Source: Micrococcaceae bacterium
Lineage (GTDB): Bacteria > Actinomycetota > Actinomycetes > Actinomycetales > Micrococcaceae
Length of the DNA stretch: 11,979 nt
NCBI GenBank assembly: GCA_003486025.1
Contig: DNHA01000285.1
Span: 1-11,979 of the forward strand
Reading direction: 5' to 3'
Shown here: positions 1-5,976 of the stretch, in pieces
Layout of the letters: every line of letters starts with the position of its first letter
Numbering within the stretch: position 1 is the first letter of the stretch
The notes under the pieces: generated by a model
What the model was told of the DNA's origin: nothing
The model's input: the letters and a program-made list of their open reading frames with translations, nothing else
Databases searched by the model: none
Position numbers and translations under genes: made by a program

Positions 1-52
1 TTCGGGCGATTGACCATGGTGCCTTGAGCCCACTGAGGTCAATGCAGTTTAT

Positions 53-89
53 CGGGCCCCAGCGTTTGAAATGCAAGCGTTGGGGCTCG
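53..89 (+). terminator. Stem-loop terminator of an upstream plus-strand gene
   Basis: Bases 53-68 pair with 74-89 to give a 16-bp stem with a 5-nt loop (AAATG), followed by the U-rich stretch TTGCTGTTT. Three of the pairs (55/87, 62/80, 65/77) are G-U only in RNA made from the plus strand; in minus-strand RNA they would be C-A mismatches. This assigns the structure to plus-strand transcription, so it probably ends a gene lying left of the window. In related actinobacteria that could be pnp, but this cannot be seen here. Confidence 0.7.
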
Positions 90-96
90 TTGCTGT

Positions 97-123
97 TTGA
101 CAATGTTTGGATGCTGATAGGTT
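97..123 (+). promoter_or_regulatory. Candidate sigma-70-type promoter for the proline-rich gene
   Basis: A perfect -35 hexamer TTGACA lies at 97-102, right behind the upstream terminator. The best -10 candidate is TAGGTT at 118-123, with a short spacer of 15 bp; a TTTAT stretch a few bases further on is an alternative. If used, it would give a leader of about 130 nt before the ATG at 263. The exact -10 box is uncertain. Confidence 0.35.
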
Positions 124-262
124 TATCCGCGGATCTCGGTTGAGCTCTTCGTGCGGGAGCACTTTTCACGCCTGTGAAATCACTGAATAGTGGTTGTCCC
201 CGTGGCTGTCTTGTCCTTGAATGGAAATACTTGGCTTGGCGCCAGGAGATAAGGAGAGCACC

Positions 263-481
263 ATGGACAACACCATAGATCCAACACACGCACCCGCTCC
301 GGAACCACCACCTCCGCCGGCGGAACCGACCACACCTGATCCGTCGACCCCCGTCCCGGGAGGACCAAGTATCCCCGAGCCGCCTTCGCCTCCGGGGTTC
401 CCATCAGATCCAACGATGCCGCCGGGAGCTCCAGATGCTCCCGAACCACCTCCGGCGATTCCAAATGATCCATTGGGATAG
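263..481 (+). CDS. Small proline-rich acidic protein, function unknown
   Basis: This predicted protein has 72 residues. The start is set by a strong Shine-Dalgarno site, AAGGAG at 251-256, six bases before the ATG; an in-frame ATG at 221 has no such site. Thirty of the 72 residues are proline, including a run of five at residues 15-19, and the rest are mostly Ala, Glu, Asp, Thr, Ser and Gly. There is no lysine, arginine or cysteine and only one histidine, so the chain is strongly acidic and almost certainly disordered. No signal peptide or membrane helix is visible. It stands alone between a terminator hairpin and a second stem-loop. The proline run predicts ribosome stalling relieved by EF-P (known behaviour of such runs). 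I do not recognise a family. A real gene is supported by the good ribosome-binding site; the main doubt is that low-complexity proline codons can keep a frame open by chance. Confidence 0.6.
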   Translation: MDNTIDPTHAPAPEPPPPPAEPTTPDPSTPVPGGPSIPEPPSPPGFPSDPTMPPGAPDAPEPPPAIPNDPLG

Positions 482-801
482 CACACAGAGCTGCCCGGAC
501 CTTCTAGCAGTTGGCTCGCCGGCACGATCTTGGCTTCCGCTTTGTTGTCGAAGTTGCGCGGGAACCGGGTGAAATGAAACCCATCTGGTGATTACTGTGC
601 GGCATGTTGCCAGCCCTTCAGTCTTCAGCGCAAAGCTCTCCTTCCACCTCTTCTTGGGGGAGGGAGAGCTTTGAGCTGGGATCTTACAGATTCTTCTGTG
701 TGTGGAATACGGACGCTGTCTATGCTCCGCTGTGGGAGAATGGGGGCAGTGTTCCGCCCGGATTCAAGTGCCGGGGCCCAATGTTTTAAGGATGTTTCTC
801 T
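482..801. other. Long gap of about 320 bases between the proline-rich gene and the M16 peptidase
   Basis: No convincing gene is seen here. A 61-codon plus-strand frame (604-789) starts inside a stem-loop and has no ribosome-binding site. The region contains the stem-loop at 627-677 and, just before the peptidase start, the sequence AAGGA at 788-792 that serves as its ribosome-binding site. It could be a structured leader of the peptidase mRNA or a terminator followed by a promoter. No clear -35/-10 pair was found. Confidence 0.6.
627..677 (+). terminator. Strong stem-loop, terminator or leader structure
   Basis: Bases 631-645 pair with 659-673 (15 bp, including one U-G pair at 642/662 that only works in plus-strand RNA). 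After one G/A mismatch, three further pairs (627-629 with 675-677) extend the stem. The loop is about 13 nt. No U-run follows, so classical intrinsic termination is not certain, although many actinobacterial terminators lack U-tails. It may end the proline-rich transcript or be a structural element in front of the peptidase gene. Confidence 0.5.
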
Positions 802-2172
802 GTGGTCATGATTCCGTTGCCCTTGCACTCGGTTGAGACACAACAGTTCTCACCGATTGATCCGGCCGACCCATCGCTGGTTCACCGTGGCGAGGGCGGG
901 GCAGAAGTGCGTCGCAGCATTCTTCCCGGTGGCGTCCGGGTACTCACCGAAGCAATGCCCGGCCAGCGGTCGACCACCGTAGGATTCTGGGTTCCCGTCG
1001 GGTCTCGTGACGAAGAAGCCGGGCACTATGGATCGACCCACTTCCTGGAGCACTTGCTGTTTAAGGGCACTAAGAAGCGCACTGCGCTTGAAATCGCCCA
1101 GGCTTTTGACGCAGTGGGCGGCGAATCAAATGCCGCGACCGCGAAAGAATCCACTTGCTACTACGCGCGAGTACTTGATTCCGATCTGCCAATGGCCATG
1201 GACGTCATCGCAGACATGGTCACCTCCGCTGTCATCGACCCCTTGGAGTTGGAGCAAGAGCGGGGGGTGATCATTGAGGAACTAGCAATGGACGCTGACG
1301 ATGCCACCGAGGTAGCCCACGAACACTTTGTCGCTAAGGTCCTTGGTGATCACCCGTTGGCGCGACCCATTGGTGGCACACCAGCCGAAATCATGGAAAT
1401 CTCCCGCGAGGCAGTTATGGAGCACTATCGGGCGCATTACCGCCCGAGCGAAGTGATCATCACTGCGGCAGGCTCGCTGAATCACGAGGAACTGTGCGCA
1501 ATGGTTCTCACCTCGCTGTCCGAGGCAGGCTGGGATCTTGACCCGATGGCGGTTCCGGAACCACGTCGCTCCTCGGAACCGGCAACTATTGTTTCGGTGC
1601 CTGGCATTGAAGTGATCAACCGCCCGGTCGAGCAGGCCAGCATCATCATTGGCTGCCCGGGTATCAGCGGACAAGATGAGAGGCGCCAGGTACTTGCCGT
1701 ACTCAACGCGGTTCTCGGTGGTGGCATGAGCTCGCGTCTGTTCCAGGAGATCCGTGAAAAGCGTGGACTTGCCTACTCCACTTATTCATTCTCGGCTGCG
1801 TACACCGATGCCGGATACTTCGGCATGTATGCCGGTTGCTCGCCAGCCAAGGCGAGCGAAGTGATCGGCCTGCTTGAATCCGAGCTGGATCGTTTGGCTG
1901 CGGACGGTATCACTGACGCGGAATTAGCACAGGCCAAGGGCCAGCTCGCTGGCGGTACCGTGCTGGCTCTGGAAGATCCAGGAAGTCGCATGTCACGGCT
2001 GGGACGAGCTGAGATGGTCACCGGCGAATTCCAAGACATCGACGAGGCATTGAGCCGCGTTAATGCGGTCACCAAGGAAGATGTACAGGGACTGGCTCAA
2101 GAGCTTGCAGCCAAGGAACGCACCATCACCGTGGTCGGTCCATTCGAATCAGCTGCGGCGCTGGGGCGCTAA
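802..2172 (+). CDS. pepR: M16 family zinc metallopeptidase (PepR-like, processing-peptidase type)
   Basis: The predicted protein of 456 residues is a usual length for a two-domain M16B peptidase. The inverted zinc motif HxxEH is present as HFLEH at residues 80-84, and the third metal ligand Glu lies about 76 residues later in VIIEEL (Glu160). The N-terminal catalytic half is followed by the second, non-catalytic M16 half with the typical RLFQEIREKRGLAYS segment around residues 313-327. No signal peptide or membrane helix is seen, so it is a cytoplasmic enzyme expected to cut unfolded peptides or short proteins. The GTG at 802 was chosen because AAGGA lies nine bases upstream; the in-frame ATG at 808 has poorer spacing. 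In Mycobacterium and relatives pepR sits between pnp and dapB, which fits the dapB gene downstream here. The family is certain; the substrate is unknown. Confidence 0.95.
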   Translation: MVMIPLPLHSVETQQFSPIDPADPSLVHRGEGGAEVRRSILPGGVRVLTEAMPGQRSTTVGFWVPVGSRDEEAGHYGSTHFLEHLLFKGTKKRTALEIAQAFDAVGGESNAATAKESTCYYARVLDSDLPMAMDVIADMVTSAVIDPLELEQERGVIIEELAMDADDATEVAHEHFVAKVLGDHPLARPIGGTPAEIMEISREAVMEHYRAHYRPSEVIITAAGSLNHEELCAMVLTSLSEAGWDLDPMAVPEPRRSSEPATIVSVPGIEVINRPVEQASIIIGCPGISGQDERRQVLAVLNAVLGGGMSSRLFQEIREKRGLAYSTYSFSAAYTDAGYFGMYAGCSPAKASEVIGLLESELDRLAADGITDAELAQAKGQLAGGTVLALEDPGSRMSRLGRAEMVTGEFQDIDEALSRVNAVTKEDVQGLAQELAAKERTITVVGPFESAAALGR

Positions 2173-2192
2173 ATACTTCAGCAGAAGGCCTC

Positions 2193-2237
2193 AGGGACGC
2201 TCACCACTTCAACGGAGTGGGGGCGTCCCTTGCTTTT
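2193..2237 (+). terminator. Intrinsic terminator of the M16 peptidase gene
   Basis: AGGGACGC (2193-2200) pairs with GCGTCCCT (2223-2230), and the stem continues inward with mostly paired bases (2204-2209 with 2215-2220) to a short loop. It is followed by TGCTTTTT. It lies between the stop codon of the peptidase and the end of the convergent hydrolase gene, so it also separates convergent transcripts. Confidence 0.85.
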
Positions 2238-2257
2238 TAATGGTGGTGTCCTTGCGC

Positions 2258-3022
2258 TTAGCCGGCGGCGCGCACCAGCTGGGCGAGTTGTTCAAAATGC
2301 GAGTAGTTGAAACCGTGCGCCGCATCCTCGAAGACCGACAGTTTTGCGTTTGGAGCGTCGGCTACAAGCCGTAACCCAAAGTCCGGTGGCGAGAGCGAAT
2401 CCTTCGTGCCGCAAACTACATCGACAGGAACAGGCACCGATCCTAAATAGTCAATGGTCGGGTATTCGAGCATCTGCGTGCAGCTCTTAGCCCACCACGG
2501 AATGCCGCATCGCAGATAATCAACGAGTAAGATCGCCTTGACCGCATTTAACTCATGGGGAAAGTCCTGCAAAAGCCTGCGAGCCTGCCGGAAGAGCGTA
2601 TCTTCTCGGTCATTAACGGCTGGCGCAGCAATGATCAGGTGCTTGAGAAGCTCAGGACGGCTACGGGCAATCTCGATGGACACCTGAGCTCCCATCGAAT
2701 GCCCCAAAATCATCGCGTCTTTCACCTGCAGTGTGCGTAAGGCCAGGCAGACCTCGTGCGCAAAGCGTGCCACACTGACCGGCCTGCCGTCATCCATATT
2801 CTTGCCGTGGCCAGGCAACTCCGGAACGATAACTCGATGGTCACGGGCTAGCTCCTGAGCCAGGGGAGTGAAATACCGGCTGGAGGCTCCAAGCCCATGA
2901 ATGAGCACCACATCAGGGCCAGTTCCTGCCACGCGTACCGATAATCGGGTACGCAACGTCTCCGGGATCTGTCCAAAATAGCCGTGCCGCACACGTACCC
3001 TTCCGTCCGCGGACGACTCCAC
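2258..3022 (-). CDS. Alpha/beta-fold hydrolase
   Basis: The predicted protein of 254 residues has the single alpha/beta-hydrolase domain. With numbering from the GTG at 3022, the oxyanion segment is HGLGAS (42-47), the nucleophile elbow is GHSMG with Ser109, and the likely acid and base are Asp208 (in CGTKDS) and His236 (in AAHGF). A PGHG segment at 70-73 is typical of the esterase/epoxide-hydrolase-like group. No signal peptide is seen, so it is probably cytoplasmic; the substrate cannot be told. The start is uncertain: GTG 3022 has only a weak AGG upstream, while an in-frame GTG at 2992 has GGAAGG about six bases before it and would still give a complete domain. It lies 72 bases downstream of the lipoprotein gene on the same strand and may be co-transcribed with it. 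It converges on the M16 peptidase gene. Confidence 0.9.
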   Translation of the reverse strand: MESSADGRVRVRHGYFGQIPETLRTRLSVRVAGTGPDVVLIHGLGASSRYFTPLAQELARDHRVIVPELPGHGKNMDDGRPVSVARFAHEVCLALRTLQVKDAMILGHSMGAQVSIEIARSRPELLKHLIIAAPAVNDREDTLFRQARRLLQDFPHELNAVKAILLVDYLRCGIPWWAKSCTQMLEYPTIDYLGSVPVPVDVVCGTKDSLSPPDFGLRLVADAPNAKLSVFEDAAHGFNYSHFEQLAQLVRAAG

Positions 3023-3094
3023 GAAAAACCTAGTGTTTATTTGCTGAAGGCTCTGCTCTAGCCAAGATCTGCTCCGAGCAAATGCAGGTCAGCT

Positions 3095-3508
3095 TTAGGG
3101 CAGCCCCACGGAATGTTCCTCGATCGCTGACCACAAATCTTCTGGGAAGATTTCCTTGAGGTCCTCTTCGTAGGCACTTCCGTCGCCCGGAACACGGATC
3201 TGATCGCCATCAATGCGAAAAGGATAGGACTCGCCCTGCAGCAGTTCTTGCTCAGAAGTTGAAGCCGATGCTGAAGTCATGCAATCGGCCCAGCCATAGG
3301 TTGTATCGCCATCTTGCCGAAATACCTCAACTTGGCAGGAAGGTGACTCAATCCCTGAGCTTTGCTTTTCGACTATATCAACGAGTCGCGCGCGTTCATC
3401 ATCGCTCAGGGTCGGCGGTACATCGCCAGAGCTGCACGCGATGGTACCGAACGTGACGACGGCTACGAAAAAAGTGCCAGCGCACCATCGCTTCAGGACA
3501 GTCCCCAT
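3095..3508 (-). CDS. Small predicted lipoprotein, function unknown
   Basis: The predicted protein of 137 residues starts at the ATG at 3508. A TTG at 3520 would directly abut the Shine-Dalgarno sequence AAGGAG (3521-3526) and is therefore unlikely; the ATG lies 12 bases from that site, slightly long. The N-terminus has basic residues (KRW), a hydrophobic stretch and a lipobox ending in TIAC-SS, with the lipidated Cys at residue 25, so it should be anchored to the outer face of the membrane. The mature part has two cysteines (in SPSCQV and WADCMT) that could form one disulfide. A C-terminal segment rich in acidic residues ends the protein. I recognise no named family. It is the first gene of a minus-strand pair with the hydrolase and is divergent from dapB. 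Confidence 0.8.
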   Translation of the reverse strand: MGTVLKRWCAGTFFVAVVTFGTIACSSGDVPPTLSDDERARLVDIVEKQSSGIESPSCQVEVFRQDGDTTYGWADCMTSASASTSEQELLQGESYPFRIDGDQIRVPGDGSAYEEDLKEIFPEDLWSAIEEHSVGLP

Positions 3509-3555
3509 TTTACTTGCCAACTCCTTGGAAGATCGTGAAGCTTATTTTTCCTTGA

Positions 3556-3568
3556 GTTGCCCGGCAAC
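3556..3568. repeat. Short perfect inverted repeat in the lipoprotein/dapB divergent region
   Basis: GTTGCC and GGCAAC flank a single central base. The dyad lies about 50 bases upstream of the lipoprotein start and could be an operator, but its small size means chance is possible. Confidence 0.25.
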
Positions 3569-3694
3569 ACAAGCTGGACACCATATATCTCAAGATGATC
3601 GCAAAAATTCCGATGCGTGTTCAACTGAAGGCGATGAGGACTCGAACGGGTAGAGATCACGTCATCGATGCCAATCGCTACCGCCTGCAAGCGA

Positions 3695-3700
3695 TACGCT
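3695..3700 (+). promoter_or_regulatory. -10 element predicting a leaderless dapB mRNA
   Basis: TACGCT ends seven bases before the dapB ATG, so transcription would be expected to start at or next to the A of the start codon. No usable Shine-Dalgarno site exists: the AAAGG at 3702-3706 is only one base from the ATG. No good -35 hexamer is seen. Leaderless mRNAs with this TANNNT spacing are known to be common in actinobacteria. Confidence 0.5.
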
Positions 3701-3707
3701 TAAAGGC

Positions 3708-4466
3708 ATGAGTGCACAAATTAAGGTTGCGGTGCTAGGTGCCGCAGGACGAATGGGCGAGGAAGCTGTTAAAGCTGTTTCCGTGGCCGCCGATATGGAA
3801 CTCGTGGCCAGCCTCGGACGCGGCGCGGACCTCAACGAGATTCTGGAGGCCGGAGCAACCCACATCGTTGACCTGTCGGTCCCGGCAGCTACCGAAGCCA
3901 ACGTGCGATTTGCCGTGGAAAACGGACTGCATGCCGTGGTGGGAACCACCGGATGGGATGCCGAGCGCCGCTCCAACCTTGAAGACCTACTCGCGCAGCA
4001 CCCGGCAGTTGGTGTGTTGATCGCGCCAAACTTTGCCCTCGGCTCCGTGCTTGCCAGTGCATTTGCGGCCACCGCCGCTAAATACTTTGAATCGGTAGAA
4101 ATTATCGAACTGCACCACCCGAATAAGGTGGATGCTCCCAGCGGAACTGCGGTACGCACCGCCGAGCTGATCGCTGCCGCTCGTAAGGCTGCAGGCGTCG
4201 CGAAAAGCCCAGACGCCACCGATACACAGCTCGATGGTGCTCGCGGTGCGCTGGTAGATGATGTGCATGTGCACTCGGTGCGTTTGCGTGGTTTGGTAGC
4301 CCATCAAGAGGTCCTCTTCGGTGGGCCGGGCGAGCAGTTCACCTTGCGCCACGATTCCTATGACCGCGCCTCGTTTATGCCAGGCGTGCTCTTGGGGCTG
4401 CGAAAGGTTTCGGCACATGCTGGGCTGACGTATGGACTAGACGGATATTTGGAGTTGGGCCAGTGA
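3708..4466 (+). CDS. dapB: 4-hydroxy-tetrahydrodipicolinate reductase
   Basis: The predicted protein has 252 residues, the size of actinobacterial DapB. It reduces the product of DapA with NAD(P)H to tetrahydrodipicolinate, in the diaminopimelate/lysine pathway, in the cytoplasm. The nucleotide-binding loop GAAGRMG is at 11-17, GTTGW at 79-83 and APNFALG at 106-112. The active-site signature ELHHPNKVDAPSGTA at 134-148 carries His136 and Lys140, matching the catalytic His and Lys of the family. The ATG at 3708 is chosen because the family N-terminus fits and a -10 box lies just upstream; no functional Shine-Dalgarno is present, suggesting leaderless translation. The next gene overlaps its stop codon. 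DapA is encoded about 2.7 kb downstream on the same strand, so the two enzymes are clustered but not in one operon. All key motifs are intact. Confidence 0.97.
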   Translation: MSAQIKVAVLGAAGRMGEEAVKAVSVAADMELVASLGRGADLNEILEAGATHIVDLSVPAATEANVRFAVENGLHAVVGTTGWDAERRSNLEDLLAQHPAVGVLIAPNFALGSVLASAFAATAAKYFESVEIIELHHPNKVDAPSGTAVRTAELIAAARKAAGVAKSPDATDTQLDGARGALVDDVHVHSVRLRGLVAHQEVLFGGPGEQFTLRHDSYDRASFMPGVLLGLRKVSAHAGLTYGLDGYLELGQ

Positions 4467-4927
4467 AAACGAAACTCTGGGTAGGCGTAATTCTGCTTGT
4501 ATTCGCCTTGTATATTTTTATGTCCTTCACCCAAGCGGTGCGTTTCATGAGCACCGGTGAACCGATCGCTATCGCCATGGGAGTAGCGGTCTTCGTCATT
4601 CCCGCTCTGGGCGTGTGGATCTTGATTCGCGAGGTGCTCTTTGGGCTTCGTACGGAAAAAATGGGCAAGACCCTCGCCGAGCTCGGCGAACTACCCGAAG
4701 ATCTTCCTCGAATGCCCTCGGGGCGGTTCATCCGTGAAGCCGCGGATGCGGACTTCCCACGTCATAAGGAAGACGTCGAAGCGAATCCAGAGTCGTGGAA
4801 GTCTTGGTACCGCCTGGCTTTAGCCTATGACGCCAGCGGGGACCGCAAGCGTGCACGTTCTTCGATGCGTACAGCAGTGAACTTCTTTGTTGCCGATACA
4901 AAGGCTTCGGCAGCAAGCAGCAAATAA
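4463..4927 (+). CDS. Small membrane-anchored TPR protein
   Basis: The predicted protein of 154 residues has two hydrophobic helices (about 5-23 and 36-60) and then a soluble C-terminal part. Residues about 111-141 match a single tetratricopeptide motif (SWYRLALAYDASGD followed by A and AVN at the expected positions), which usually mediates protein contacts. With the positively charged loop and soluble domain after helix 2, the TPR part is probably cytoplasmic. The GTG start at 4463 overlaps the dapB stop by four bases (GTGA), and a GGAG site at 4451-4454 lies eight bases upstream inside dapB, so translation is probably coupled to dapB. Its operon position suggests a cell-envelope or housekeeping link, but the function is not known. 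A terminator follows directly. Confidence 0.85.
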   Translation: MKTKLWVGVILLVFALYIFMSFTQAVRFMSTGEPIAIAMGVAVFVIPALGVWILIREVLFGLRTEKMGKTLAELGELPEDLPRMPSGRFIREAADADFPRHKEDVEANPESWKSWYRLALAYDASGDRKRARSSMRTAVNFFVADTKASAASSK

Positions 4928-4944
4928 CGCTTGCGAGCATTAAC

Positions 4945-4991
4945 AAGGGAGTACCAAAACCCGTCTGGGCATTGGTACTCCCTTTAATTTT
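4945..4991 (+). terminator. Intrinsic terminator after the dapB unit
   Basis: AAGGGAGTACCAA (4945-4957) pairs perfectly with 4972-4984 (13 bp), and an inner CCC/GGG pairing closes a GTCT loop. The tail TTTAATTTT follows on the plus strand. The stem also faces the end of the convergent lipoprotein gene at 5012 and may act in both directions. Confidence 0.9.
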
Positions 4992-5011
4992 CGCTGCAGA
5001 ATCTAGTTGGA

Positions 5012-5899
5012 CTAGGTCACAGGTAGCCAAATGCATCGTTCAACAGAGTCATCTTTCTCAACCACGTTATAAAGTTTCCAGCCCTCGGGTCCCGCATCTT
5101 CGGTAGTGCCCATTGCGTTGCCTGCGATGCTAATGCCGCGAATCTGATCACTAGCCGCGAACTCTTGCTTCGTTTCTTTGTTTGGTGACAGATAGTATGG
5201 CTCGTCAAAGGGGAGGACATCTCCAGGAAGGGCTTCGTTGCACATACCTCCGTAACCGCGCTTTGGGGCGGTCTGTACCGGGATCCAAGTCTTGTCTTTA
5301 CCGATCTGCTCTACGGAGATTGTTCTGGTTTCATTCCACGATCCTCCTTGGGCGCATGACCGGTCTGTATCAAATATGGTTCGTCGTGTTTCCATGATTT
5401 TGATTCCACCTGGTACTGCGGTGACCTCGTTCACCGAGTTCCCGCAGCTGCGTTCCACTGCAATTAGCTCTGGCAGTTGTTTTGGCGCCTGTTCATCAGC
5501 CAGCCAAAGATACATGAAGGTTGCATAGGAATTTCCATCTGAATATTCCAAGGTAGCTGCTGCATCGTCAACCCCATCGTCATTCAAGTCTGAGTAGACT
5601 ACGTCGCCGAGTTTGTAGGATGGTGAAAGCTTCTCGTCACCCTTGCTGACGGATTTTCCATCCTGAAGTTTTACGCTGGGACGCGGCTTGTTCTCATACC
5701 TTTCGCCCAACGTCCAATCTGTGTTGCCCAAGTCAAAGTCGCGAAGGCTCAAGGCTATCGGTGAGGGAGAAGGTGTCGGCGCGCTGGGCTGTTCTGCTGG
5801 GACAGAAGAGCACCCTACGAGGGCAAGCAGAAGTGCAATAGCTGAAATTCTTACCGAGAGGGTATCGGCTTTACTTCTGACGCGTCCATATTTATTCAT
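5012..5899 (-). CDS. Predicted lipoprotein with a calcium-loop-like motif, function unknown
   Basis: The predicted protein has 295 residues. The ATG at 5899 is preferred over an in-frame GTG at 5920, because the GTG would lie between the -35 and -10 elements of a good promoter. The signal sequence ends in the lipobox LVGC-SS with Cys30 as the lipid attachment site, followed by a Pro/Ser/Thr-rich linker. At about residues 104-112 the sequence DLNDDGVDD resembles the calcium-binding loop of dockerin, EF-hand or FG-GAP repeats, followed by a short beta-rich stretch. Four cysteines lie in the mature domain (in RSCGN, RSCAQ, GMCNE and ERCIW) and may form two disulfides. No enzymatic motif or named family is recognised. 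It is a single gene on the minus strand, convergent with the dapB unit; the acyltransferase gene lies 77 bases upstream on the same strand. Confidence 0.85.
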   Translation of the reverse strand: MNKYGRVRSKADTLSVRISAIALLLALVGCSSVPAEQPSAPTPSPSPIALSLRDFDLGNTDWTLGERYENKPRPSVKLQDGKSVSKGDEKLSPSYKLGDVVYSDLNDDGVDDAAATLEYSDGNSYATFMYLWLADEQAPKQLPELIAVERSCGNSVNEVTAVPGGIKIMETRRTIFDTDRSCAQGGSWNETRTISVEQIGKDKTWIPVQTAPKRGYGGMCNEALPGDVLPFDEPYYLSPNKETKQEFAASDQIRGISIAGNAMGTTEDAGPEGWKLYNVVEKDDSVERCIWLPVT

Positions 5900-5905
5900 A
5901 AGAAA

Positions 5906-5935
5906 AGTGTAACTACCCACTTGTCAGCCGTTCAA
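5906..5935 (-). promoter_or_regulatory. Promoter of the larger lipoprotein gene, predicted leaderless
   Basis: On the minus strand, TTGAAC (5930-5935) is separated by 18 bp from TACACT (5906-5911). The -10 box ends six bases before the ATG at 5899, and no Shine-Dalgarno site exists, so the mRNA is expected to start at the ATG. Confidence 0.6.
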
Positions 5936-5976
5936 AATACCTAGCCTTTGTTTCTTTCTTGAGTGGCGCCGGTAGG

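Noticed and set aside
164..179. Six-base inverted repeat TTTCAC/GTGAAA with a 4-base spacer, possibly an operator
   Set aside because: It is too short to distinguish from chance and lies away from any confident promoter.
166..525. Minus-strand glycine-rich frame resembling a collagen-like protein
   Set aside because: It is the complement of the proline-rich gene (Pro codons CCN read as Gly codons GGN on the other strand); it has no ribosome-binding site, while the plus-strand frame has a strong one.
560..600. Resemblance to a cobalamin riboswitch core (GGGAA, GGTGAAA, ACTGT)
   Set aside because: The B12 box and the CCCGC element are missing and the downstream conserved blocks are not found; the match is likely chance.
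604..789. Plus-strand frame of 61 codons before the M16 peptidase
   Set aside because: It starts inside the stem-loop region, has no Shine-Dalgarno site and an unlikely composition.
3620..3660. Possible tRNA T-arm-like sequence (ACTCGAACG)
   Set aside because: No acceptor stem, D-arm or anticodon arm can be built around it.
3702..3706. AAAGG as Shine-Dalgarno site of dapB
   Set aside because: It is one base from the ATG, too close to serve in ribosome binding; a leaderless start fits better.
5900..5920. GTG at 5920 as start of the larger lipoprotein
   Set aside because: It would fall between the -35 and -10 boxes of the promoter that fits the ATG at 5899.
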